A stretch of 64,000 nt of DNA from Psettodes erumei. Lineage: Eukaryota; Chordata; Actinopteri; Pleuronectiformes; Psettodidae. This document shows positions 11,701 to 21,686 of the stretch, one piece after another. The notes beneath the pieces are model-generated. The model searched no databases. It saw only the letters and a program-made list of their open reading frames with translations, and was not told the DNA's origin. The stretch lies in NCBI GenBank assembly GCA_016785225.1, contig JAFBJZ010000371.1, positions 814,001 to 878,000 of the forward strand. Direction: 5' to 3'. The position numbers were made by a program, and so were the translations under genes. Position 1 is the stretch's first letter. Each line of letters begins with the position of its first letter.

Positions 11701-14700
11701 AACATATCCTGTTAGAGAGGGAAAAAAGGCTCTTAAGCACTCAAAACACACAATTTAGAGCCTGATCTCTGTTAGTCCATGATCGCATAAGCCAGAGATG
11801 TAGGTAATGTGACACCCAGCCAACTTGTAAGGGGGGGGGCTTTCTCCAATGAGCCTGTTGAGCTACTGAAATCTGACAACCTCCTCTCTCTGTTTTAGGA
11901 GATGAATCTTTTCAGGACCTGGTGTGCGACTCTTTTTGGCTACGACTGGGTCGGCATCCCACTGGTCTACACACAGGTCTGCCTTTTGCATCATGTCTGA
12001 AATGGATGTAGCCGGTCTAATCACATCAGTGATCATCCTCCATCATTACTCTAACTGAATCACCACTCTGACTCTCCCACACAGAGAGGAAGGGAGCTAC
12101 AAACACTTTATTCCCTCTCTTTCCCTTCAGGTTGTCACTCTTGCTGTCTACACCTTTTTCTTCGCCTGTCTGATTGGTCGACAGTTCCTTGACCCTACCA
12201 AGTGTCACCGTGGTCACGAACTTGACCTTTACGTCCCTGTCTTCACCCTGCTGCAGTTCTTCTTCTACTGCGGCTGGCTGAAGGTGAGATTATGTTTCCA
12301 AAGAGTCTGGCAACAAATCCCATGTGCAAACAAATGTCTCCTAGTGACAAGTACTGTGATGTGTATCAAAGCATGATATATTCTCACCGCCTGTATATCT
12401 TTCCTGTTGTCCAAAAAAAACATCAATGAACACATACGCTGCAGTTTGCCTTGACTCGATCCTGCACACCCCATCTTTCTGCACCAAATACTCATAAGAG
12501 CAACAACTGTGGATTATTCCGCCACTGAAAATAGTCCCCAAATACTTTGCATATTTTTTCATGTTTGTTTGCTTTTTTAAAAAATGCTGAGCTTTTTTTA
12601 AAATGAGCAAAAGTACATATTTGTTTTAAAAAGATTTACGTCTTCAATAGGAACTAATGGGCTGGGGAAGTGGCAGTTACAGACAGAGGAGGGAAGTGTC
12701 GGTGGGACCAACGCATTGTTGATTTGGGATCATTTACTGGCCTATCCACCATATTGTTTCATTGTCACATATACAGTAGACCTGTTAATGGTTATCAAAA
12801 ATACTTGAAAAATTGTAGTTGTGTGTTCAGCCTCAGATGAGAAAAAACAAGTGACAAAACAAGATATATCTGCAATGTCCTGCAAATTAGAGGACTTCAA
12901 CCTGTTTTTGGTTTGTAGTTGACCTGTTGTCTGTGTCTCAGCCTTGTTCTGTTATATTAATAACGCATCATAAAAAGTTATTTCAAACTCACTTGATGGA
13001 TATGAGCCAGAAATATGGGATGAGCCTGAGCTGCAAAAACGAAAAGCATGTAATGAGAATGTACAGCTTGTCCTGAGTGGGCCACTGTAAGAAAGGATTT
13101 CAGGTCAGTGAATTATAAACGGTTCATCCTCTGAGAAACATGAATATGCTCTGTAGATGTTGTGAATGGGGCTGTATTGCTCATGAACACATGAGCCTTG
13201 CCAAACAATTTTGTTTCGTGTGTTGACTGTTAGGTCGCAGAGCAGTTGATCAACCCGTTTGGGGAGGACGATGATGACTTCGAAGCCAACTGGATCATCG
13301 ACAGGAACCTTCAGGTCAGGTGCCGGTCACTGCACCCACAAACATACAAGTCCTTGAGAATAAGTTTTAATGGAAGAGATGGATTTGTCTTGAAGAGTGG
13401 TGATGTGTCTTGGGAACTAGCGCGGTGGCTAGATATGGGACATGAGCCATGAGACATTGTTTTTATATTTGTTTAACCCTCCTGCTCCCCTTGTGCTGGA
13501 GGGAGAGGGCGTGGCAATGGGCGAGGGGTCCCGGGGACCCCCGAAGGTAGCAGAAGGGATAACACAAAGGCGTGGAGTGCATGAAGTTAGCCACATAATT
13601 AAACGCTCAGAGACTCATATCTTTGCTGGCTGTTGCAGTGGTTGTGACTTCCTGTTTACCTCGTCCTCTAGGTGTCTCTGCTGGCTGTGGACGAGATGCA
13701 CATGAACCTGCCTCACATGACCAAAGACATGTACTGGAACGACTGCGACGCTCGTCCGCCGTACACGCTGGCTGCTGCCGACTACTGTATCCCCTCATTC
13801 CTGGGCTCCACCAGTGACATGGGGTCAGCATAGACACTCACACATTGGATGATAACAACCAAGCATGCTGATCAGTTGAAGCTAACGGTCCAGTTCCGTT
13901 TGGTCAGGATTTTAGTTGGCAGGGGTGATTTTGCATCTGTATTTATTACTACAGTATGTGTCAAGAGTTAATATATGATGCAGCACACAAGACGGTTGTA
14001 TTAAATATATAATCCTTTAGAGGGAGCACTCCTCATCTCCATTATGGAAGAGCCATACTTGTCGACTTCAGGATGTGTGGCTAACTCGAGCCTGATTTCA
14101 GTAACTTTGTATTCATTTTTTCTTTTGTCCGATGTCTCTTCCAGACTCTCAGACATCCTGCAGTTGGATGAACTTGACATTAGTGACAGTCATCCACGGC
14201 AGCAGGACTCTTTTCTAGCTCGACGCCAAGAGTCGGTACGTATTACGTTTTCAGTAACTCCAACAACAAGGTTACATCTAAGCTCCTGTCCTCATCTAGT
14301 TTATTGAAAACAGGTGCAAGGGCTTTCACATTTAGTTTTTTTTAATGTCGCAGGTTCTCGGTCGAGTCCGAAGGCTGCTCAGCGTTCAGGAGCCTCCTGA
14401 CCTTCGACCTCCTCGACCCATCTTTAAACGGCACAGCAGTGATGCAACAGGGAGCTTCTTCCCAGACTTCAGGTGCAGCACTGGTCCCCCATAGGCTGAT
14501 TCACAGTGCATCACTGGTTATCTGTTTCTGCTTGTATTAACATCTCTAGTTAAAACCAAAGATAGAGATGGTCTATATGTTTTCTGCTGTTCATTCTGAT
14601 TTCCATTTCATTCCATTCAGGCTCAGTCCGGGTGCAGATGAAAAGGTCCCACCATCCTTGTTCATGCACCCCCTTTCCATGGACACCTTGTCCACCCTGA

Positions 14701-15459
14701 GGGAGGTCAGCAGCAACCCACCATCCCCTGAAAGCTCACCCTCTTCTGTTTTCCCCCAGCTCGTAGTCAGCCCACCATTGTTTGATGGTCACAATAGGGG
14801 TTCTTCTGGCAACGTTGAAGCAGCAAATCCTCAGAACGGACCGTATCCTTCCCCCTCTGAGGAGGCATCTGGCTTGGAAACTCCAAGGTGACTCATTCAT
14901 CGTTTTCTGATCAAAGTGCCATGACTTTTGAGTTTCCACTCCAATTCTATGTATACTGAAATCGTAATGATATGATGTGGTTATAAGATAATGGGTTTAC
15001 AGAAATCAACTTGTCTCTTCAAGTCATGTAACCCTACCTTTCCACTCCTTTGACTTCCCTGTCCTTTGTATTTCCAGGTCCAGCTCTTCGGTCTGTTGTT
15101 CCCCCACTCAACTTGGACCGAAGAAATTTCACTGGACAACACTCAATGTCCAGAATTACCCACCAGCTCAGCCACGGGGGCGCCAGTTCTCACTTCAGTT
15201 CTCCAGGCAGACGTCCAAGGCATCAGTGCGCAGCCTGCCAAGCCCAAAGGCTCTGGGGAGGCGGAGACGAGGACTGTCGCGATTCCAATCCCGAAGACAG
15301 CCTGGTCCACCTCCTGACACTCTGCAGCTCCCTGACCTTGACTATGACCATGGCTTCCAGGGAACAGCAGGGAGTGAGGATGGTGAGACAGAGGGGATCA
15401 GCAACAGAGAAGAAGTCAAAAACAATAACTCTGAGTCACAAAGCCACTCAGTAACATAA
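8721..15459 (+). CDS. best3: Bestrophin-3, calcium-activated anion channel
   Basis: Thirteen coding exons join in phase: 8721-8872, 9336-9430, 10048-10135, 10346-10491, 11093-11247, 11899-11976, 12131-12283, 13234-13314, 13672-13823, 14145-14235, 14354-14472, 14621-14887 and 15078-15459; 652 aa, against about 668 in human BEST3. Bestrophins are pentameric plasma-membrane chloride/bicarbonate channels gated by calcium. The pore neck residues Ile76, Phe80 and Phe84 are at the same numbers as in BEST1, and the acidic calcium clasp 'EDDDD' lies at 300-304. The segment 'ARPPYTLAAADYCIPSFLGS' (exon 9) is BEST3-like. The C-terminal tail after about residue 370 is variable and Ser/Pro-rich, but keeps a 'LSMDTLSTLREVS' motif resembling BEST3. 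The last intron matters: without it the frame stops at 'LETPR'. An AATAAA at 16085-16090 fits the transcript end. Paralogue call is strengthened by cct2 and myrfl nearby. Confidence 0.95.
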
Positions 15460-16084
15460 TACCAGCCCAGCAGAATCAAACCAAAGGCAGTCACCATGCT
15501 AAAAATGGCATTATTCAACAAGCAAAGTCACAACTTTGACCGAGAGGAATGCTCTCATTTACTTTTGGTAAGTTCTTTTTTTGCTTTGAACCAACAAGTG
15601 CTTGGGAACTTTGACGTGCCTGGAGGTTGCTTTTTTAAATCTTTTTTTATTGGAGAGTTAAAAAGAACCTTTACTGTAGCCTAGAGATGGCAAGGATGTT
15701 ATGAAATAATACAAAAGAATCCTAATATTGATATTTCATGCTATTAAAAAAGAAGAGGTAGTAAGAGTAAGCATCAACCTGAGCATGAAAGGCTGAGACA
15801 CCTGTCATTCAACACAAATGCTTTCCTTAATGGAAAATTTGGGCATTTCCCCTTCCAACTTCAGTTTTCTTGGACACTGTCAAGTGGCCATTCAAGGAAC
15901 TGCAGGTGGACACTTGCAAGTATTGACTCCCAAGACTCAACTCTGGCAAATGCCACTCCGATACTGGTACTGGACTTCAAAGGTTTCCAGAAGAAAATAT
16001 TTGTCTGTTATTGTAATTCTGACTGAAATCTTGAATGTGCATTATCTGTTGCTGCTGCTGGGTCACCAGAACCATTACTTTTTA

Positions 16085-16090
16085 AATAAA
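16085..16090 (+). terminator. Probable best3 polyadenylation signal
   Basis: AATAAA lies about 630 bases after the best3 stop, in sequence with no coding exon, before the convergent nots gene. Position and orientation fit; it is one of few such hexamers here. Confidence 0.5.
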
Positions 16091-16351
16091 ATGACTGACC
16101 GGTCACCATTTATGACAAATGATGACATCTTGGCAAAGCTCAACTGTTAGTCAAAGTCCTTTGTCCTTGATTTAACTGGGGTATGTAAGATTGGGCACTA
16201 CATATTGACCTCTGACTGCAAGATTTCGGCAAAGGTTGCAAAATAGTTCAAAGAATGATGGATCAGCAGATGAGCACAATGCTGTTAGCTACCAAGAATT
16301 CCAAAAGGCTGGATTCTTTTTTAATATATACATTTATTGATCATTCTGCTG

Positions 16352-19300
16352 TCAGTTACTGAAGGCTTGTTTTTTAGTCGCAGAAGCGAAGCCAACTCGG
16401 TCCTGTCCTCTGTCAAAGATGCTGTAGTACTCTCTCAGAAATACATCTCCCAGAATCCACAGAGGGCCCTCAGGGGAAACAATGTCCACGGACTGGAAAC
16501 CGCTGAAACACAACTCCCTGTCCCCAAGCATCTCCTGAAAACGAAGACAGAGAGATTTCATGAAATCTGAAATGATCACCCGTATTTACAGAGCAGATCA
16601 ATTACTGCTGTTACCCTCCTAATGTAGTGCTCCGCAGTCAGAGTGTAATCTTTTCCCCCCAGGACGAATGTCACATGAGGCAGACTGGACAACCTGATGC
16701 AGTCGATGAGAAACTAAACACACACAGAAGGTAAAGATGTAATGTAATTACACTGCTGTTCAAATTCCTTTTCTCTTAGATTTAAGATCTCTCAGATATT
16801 AGGGTGGGTTCTTTTTTACTTCTCCAATGTTTGTGGGTGTGGCTCCAATCAGCTGCTGGAGGTTGAAAATATCATTGGTCGGTCCAGCAATTAAGGAGGT
16901 TCCTGTATCGACAATCGCCTGGCAACCATGAGGACAAAACGAACTCGTACCCTGCACCGCCACACTGAAAAACATGCAGACATCATCATCTTGTTGGGAA
17001 TGTGCAAATTTGTGTGTCTTTGTGTTGAGGACTGGATGTCCTCACCATAAGAATGGTTGCCAATCCTCTCCAGTGAGAACATTTTGCTGTTTCACCTCAT
17101 AGAATGAATGACTCCTCTTGGTTTAATAACTCTCCCTGCACTGTCATCTAGTGGCTAAAACACATACTGCGTAGCACACCAGCACTGTGTCTTGTAGTGT
17201 TGGATGTGGTCAACAGCTGTTACGGCTATTCACCAAATGTGGCAGCAAAATAAGAACCATTAACATAGTTAAAAGTAGCAGTGAAACAGTACTGGAACTT
17301 GAACTTAGAGTTAGATAAATTCACTGATTGCTGAAAATCACAACAGTAAAACTGTGTAAAACCTGTCTAGTTTAATCTGCCAGTATCCCTTTGCAGTCAG
17401 TGGAATCCAGTTAATTGGTCCGTTGTACAAGGCCTCATCTGTTCCGCCCAGCAACAGTTCGCCCTCCGAGTTGCCGCTATTCGTTTTCCTGCAGAGACAA
17501 AAATCGAATTTCAACTTATACTTCAAGGACCCAAGACATTTTCCTAGGCATTTAAACACCCCCCCAAATCCTATCAAATGTTGGAATGATCAAACCAAAT
17601 GCCTTGAAGCTGAGCTGAGATTCTGTAACTAATTAATCCAACCAAACACATGAACAGTGTTCCCTCCTGAACTCTCCTAGTTCCTTTGGACACCCTTAGA
17701 AACCACAGAGCACTTAGATTCTGTCCCTGGACCATTTCCTCAATATTAGTTTGAAAAAAACAACCCCAGTGATATGAATTCCTAATATGGATGACGTTGC
17801 ACCTGCTGAGGTAGAAAGAGAAGACTGGCTGGTCCACCGTCTTCTGTGCCATCATGTTATCAAAAACAGGGTTTCCAAGGATTTCTGTGAGGGTTGGGTA
17901 ACCCATTCCTAGAACACCGTCAAACTTTGCCATTACAAATCCAGCACCGGGCTCATAGACTGACTCCCCAAACTCTTGGTTCAGGACGCTCAGATCACCA
18001 ATCTGGAACAGAAGACAACTTAAAACTTCTCCGCCTACAGCTGGGTAAAAACAAACATTCAAATCCTTTGCCTCACTTTTTTTTCCACAGCATTTGTGGA
18101 CACTGGGGTCTGTGGTATGAGTCTTAAATGAGCAGCTACAAGGATGCCCTCTGCTCATGACCATTTGACGAACAGTCTTTATTGTGAAATTGAGGTTTTT
18201 GTGTCAAGAAGAATAGAATAGACCTTCAGTGTGTCTCTAGCCATGACTCCCAGCAGGTGTCCTGACCCATAGTGAATCCCAAACATCCGACCGTCATGAT
18301 GAAACGAAGTCGACTCAAATGCCCTGAAACATCTGTGTAGGGCTGTAAAACACACACACACACACACACACTGAGAGACCTTGAACTTCTTATCTGTCTG
18401 GAACACACTGGACAAGAGTCATACTGTCCTGACCCACTCACACACAACTCTTACAAATATATATATATATACACTACTCACAAAAAGTTAGGGATATTTG
18501 GCTTTTGGATGAAATTTCAGGATGAACCTAAAATGTACTATAACCTTTACAGGTGAAGTCACTGTGACCTTCTCTAAATGTCTGAATGCACATGATGATA
18601 TAATATCACTGCAGCTTGAACATTTTATGTTCTACATAAATTTTAATGAAAGCCAAATATCCCGAGGAGTGTGTGTATATATTATTGGGTAATGCAGTGT
18701 AGCATTATACAGTATTGTTTGTATTGTGTTGTGTTGTGGTACCGCAGGCCTGGCTGACGCAGTAGGACGACGGCACCCAGAGATCGGCTGAGCCGGTGTC
18801 AAAAATCACAGAGAAGTTCTGCGCTGGTGTCCCCAGACTGACTTCACCATAATACTGAGCCTGAAACACACAGTGTAAAGCACATGGCAGTATTTGTGGG
18901 ATTTTATTTTTTAAAGAAAAACAACAACACTTGGGGAAAATGGAATGGTTGCAGGTTTGATGCCTGACAGTATGCTGCAGCTAAGACCTTGAGCAAGGCA
19001 TCGATACAGCCTGATGGGTACAGTCCCAGAGGCCTTTGTCTGTCATTTGTTCTGAACCAGCAACCTCTTGACCTGACAGTCAGTGCTGCAGCTCTTACAT
19101 CCATGAAGTTGTAGATCTTCTCGCTGGAGCGTCCAAGTCGCAGCGACGGCGTGTTGGGCGGGAAGCACTGAGCGTAGCGGCGGTTGAACATGTCGGGGCG
19201 GTGATCTCTCAGGAACTCCTCCAGCAGGCCGTCAGCTCGCAGCTGGGAACGAATCGAACTCATCTGCCTCAGAGGGACCCTGCGGGGCAGTTGGTGAGGA

Positions 19301-19568
19301 CAGTTTAATATCTTGGACTTGAAATTCCTTTTTTCTAAATTTTAGTCAGAATCATTCATAAGAGAAAATCTTGGTGTAAATGAGACGAAGCTCAAGCTTG
19401 AATTTTGAACTGAATTAAAACTATATACTGATTTTGAAGTCTTCAATAATACAAAAGAAAGAATAAGGAAAAACCACCACAGAAAGTCATGAAGTATTTT
19501 TCCTACCTGACAAGTGCAGAGTTTGTCCATATCCAAAACACCAGAACCACCAGCAGTGGCCTGAACAT
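16352..19568 (-). CDS. nots: Nothepsin, pepsin-family aspartic protease
   Basis: Nine exons join in phase: 19507-19568, 19099-19279, 18743-18860, 18224-18342, 17803-18002, 17363-17488, 16820-16964, 16615-16713 and 16352-16534; 410 aa. The product starts with a hydrophobic signal peptide (about residues 1-18), then a propeptide including 'SIRSQLRADGLLEEFLRDH'. Both catalytic motifs are intact: Asp102 in 'DTGSADLWV' and Asp288 in 'DTGTSLIAG'. Flap Tyr145 lies in 'IHYGSGHLLG'. The ending 'WILGDVFLREYYSIFDRG' is typical of the family. The prosegment and the 'GRMFGIHYGSGHLLGVMARD' block match what I recall of fish nothepsin better than cathepsin D, cathepsin E, renin or napsin. It is expected to be a secreted or lysosomal acid protease; zebrafish nothepsin is reported as liver-specific in females. 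The gene converges on best3, leaving about 0.9 kb between stop codons. The only nearby AATAAA (16333-16338) would give a very short 3' UTR. Confidence 0.93.
18345..18372. repeat. (CA)n repeat at the nots exon 4 acceptor
   Basis: A short CA array sits directly upstream, in transcript sense, of the acceptor of the nots exon that ends at 18342. On the minus strand it is a TG-rich stretch followed by 'ttttacag'. Confidence 0.9.
18471..18674. mobile_element. MITE with terminal inverted repeats (Tc1/mariner-like)
   Basis: The left end 'gggatatttggctttt' (18491-18506) is inverted at the right end as 'gaaagccaaatatccc' (18648-18663), and the outer bases 'actactcac' and 'gaggagtgtg' are also related. 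The element is about 200 bp, noncoding and flanked by TA-rich sequence, as expected for TA-targeting Tc1/mariner-type elements. I recall close relatives being common in fish. It lies in nots intron 3. Family name is inference. Confidence 0.75.
18920..19095 (-). mobile_element. Possible tRNA-derived SINE fragment
   Basis: On the minus strand, 'ggttgctggttcagaac' resembles a pol III B box, preceded by 'taagagctgcagcactgac', which could be a decayed A-box head; the other side has 'cttgagcaaggca', a motif frequent in fish SINE bodies. It ends right at the donor of nots exon 2. Borders are not defined. Confidence 0.35.
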
Positions 19569-19721
19569 GTCTGTCTGCCTACGTCCGTCCTTCAGACTGG
19601 TGCTCGGCACACGATGGGGAGCTTATCATGGTTCACTGATGCTCTCATTGGATCTGAGTCGGGTTGACAAAACCCTCCCAAAAAAAACTCACAATTCCAT
19701 ACACACCTTTATCACCCCCCC

Positions 19722-19722
<1 letters not shown>

Positions 19723-19757
<35 letters not shown>
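19723..19757. repeat. (CA)n microsatellite
   Basis: A nearly perfect CA array upstream of nots. Confidence 0.95.
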
Positions 19758-19762
<5 letters not shown>

Positions 19763-20327
19763 AGCATTGCTAAATGAGTGCATAGTCTGGTTGGGTAACT
19801 TCCACCTGAGGTCTCTTTGACCTCATGGAACAGACAATGAACTGACAAAAAACATGTACATGTTATTTAAAAAATGGCTCATTTGAATGACCTGAAATAC
19901 AGGATTACAGCTTGTGTTGTGTCTTTATTTACATGTGTGTCTCTTGTTTTTAGGAGTGGAAGTGTCAGTCCAACCCTTTGGTCCAGGGAAAATATTTTCA
20001 CCGTTAAATCAAGTCAACCTTTATGTAAACTGTCACATATCACAGATTTGCCTCAAGGAGTTAAACATTCAACTCTCAAAATCCTTAAACATGACAAAAA
20101 GTTAGTGGATAAACTGGCATGAAACTATTAAAATTGGAGACTGAATCTGGTCATTTTACTGTGAATATCTAAAGACACGAGGCATTTTCCCAAAGAAAAA
20201 GTCAGAGAGCAGGGCAATGCTGCTGCAAAATGTTTTTTTTCATTTTCATTATAACTACTAATAATAAATAAAATATAATAATAAAAGTGAGTAAACACAA
20301 ACAAAGTTATGGTTGAGGATTGGTTCT

Positions 20328-20333
20328 TTTATT
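20328..20333 (-). terminator. Probable cct2 polyadenylation signal
   Basis: AATAAA on the minus strand about 350 bases beyond the cct2 TAG. Spacing and orientation fit a normal 3' UTR. Confidence 0.55.
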
Positions 20334-20681
20334 TCAGTCAACAAAAAAAAAAGACATTCTAACTTCCTCTCGAAGAGCTTTCGGCACCAAGCGGCTAACA
20401 GCGTAGCCAGGCTGCAACCTTAGCAAAGCTTCGCGTCACAAGCCGCGCTCACCAATTTAGCCACTGTTAGCCTTGGCATGAGCAGAGCCACGGAGGTTAT
20501 CCGTGCCTCGGCCGTCAGCTAGCATTAGCCAGCTAGCCTGTGTGATGCGTCCAGGGTGAGTTTAATGACAGAAAAAAAAACAACAGACGGAGCGTTTTCC
20601 TTTTTAATTTGAGCTACACAGAGGCGATAAATAACAAAACTGATCCCCTCCCCCATTCTTCCTCAGCCGACTCCTCTTCCT

Positions 20682-21193
20682 CTAGCAGGGGTGATGGTCG
20701 GGAACTCTCTGCCTGCAAAAACAAAACAGATTGTTATGCTACTTCATACTTCTACCACGCAACATTTCTCACACATTGCTTTGATGGGTTTAGTTTCTAC
20801 ACTCTTCCGAAACACTGGGGAGCTGCTGTAATTTACAGTAACTGACTTATCTTCATTTGAAGTGATAAGATTTTGGAACCGGCTTTAGCATGAAAGGGTC
20901 ACGTGGTTACCAGACTCTGTCCCAGTCAGAGGCTTTAAGGACACGAGAGAGTGAGGGGAGAAAAAGGGGTGATGGACTGACCTGGGTGCAGCTTTGATGA
21001 TGTTGTCGACTCTCAGGATCATTTCGGCGGCCTCGGAGGCGCTCAGCAGCACCTGACGCTTCACCTGGAACGACTCTGTGATCCCCAGCTCTGCCATGTT
21101 ACCCACAGTGCCATCGGACATGTCTGCAAGGAAACACAAATTCAGTGTTTTTTCTTTTGTTGAAAAACCAGCTGACGAGGAGTTATATTGTTT

Positions 21194-21238
<45 letters not shown>

Positions 21239-21651
21239 CAGTAACTAACTCAGTCCACAGGTGGTCTTGTTCTCCTGGTGAGCAGCTCTCAGTTGAGCCA
21301 CCAAGTCGGCGCTGTCGTAACCGGCATTGTCTGCAATGATGGTGGGCAGCTGGGGGACAAAACGGTGAGAATACTTTTTTTTTTTTTTCCACAATCATAT
21401 GTTGATAAATGAACATTTAAAACAACAGCATGGTCTTTTAACAGGAGAGCAGGAGACAGGTTTCGTACCATCCTCAGAGCCTTGGCGAACGACTCCATGG
21501 CAACTGCCTCCTTTCCTGGCGTCCTATTGGCAAGATCAGTCACCACCTTGGCCATCAGCATCTCAGAGCAGCCTAAAAGAGAGGTGGAGCCAGAACTAGT
21601 ACATGCAGTTATGACTGGGGTGATTGGGGCCACCATCCCGCGTACAGAGTG

Positions 21652-21686
<35 letters not shown>

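Larger units (their letters stand above)
19569..20681. other. nots upstream region and cct2 3' UTR
   Basis: Holds the presumed nots promoter (no clear TATA box seen), a (CA)n array at about 19723-19757 and AT-rich sequence. The part from about 20330 to 20681 is the likely cct2 3' UTR, ended by a minus-strand AATAAA at 20328-20333. No coding exon is supported. Confidence 0.55.

Noticed and set aside
13442..13705. 87-codon frame in best3 intron 8
   Set aside because: It reads through the intron into exon 9 in the wrong frame; bestrophin homology fixes the true exon at 13672-13823.
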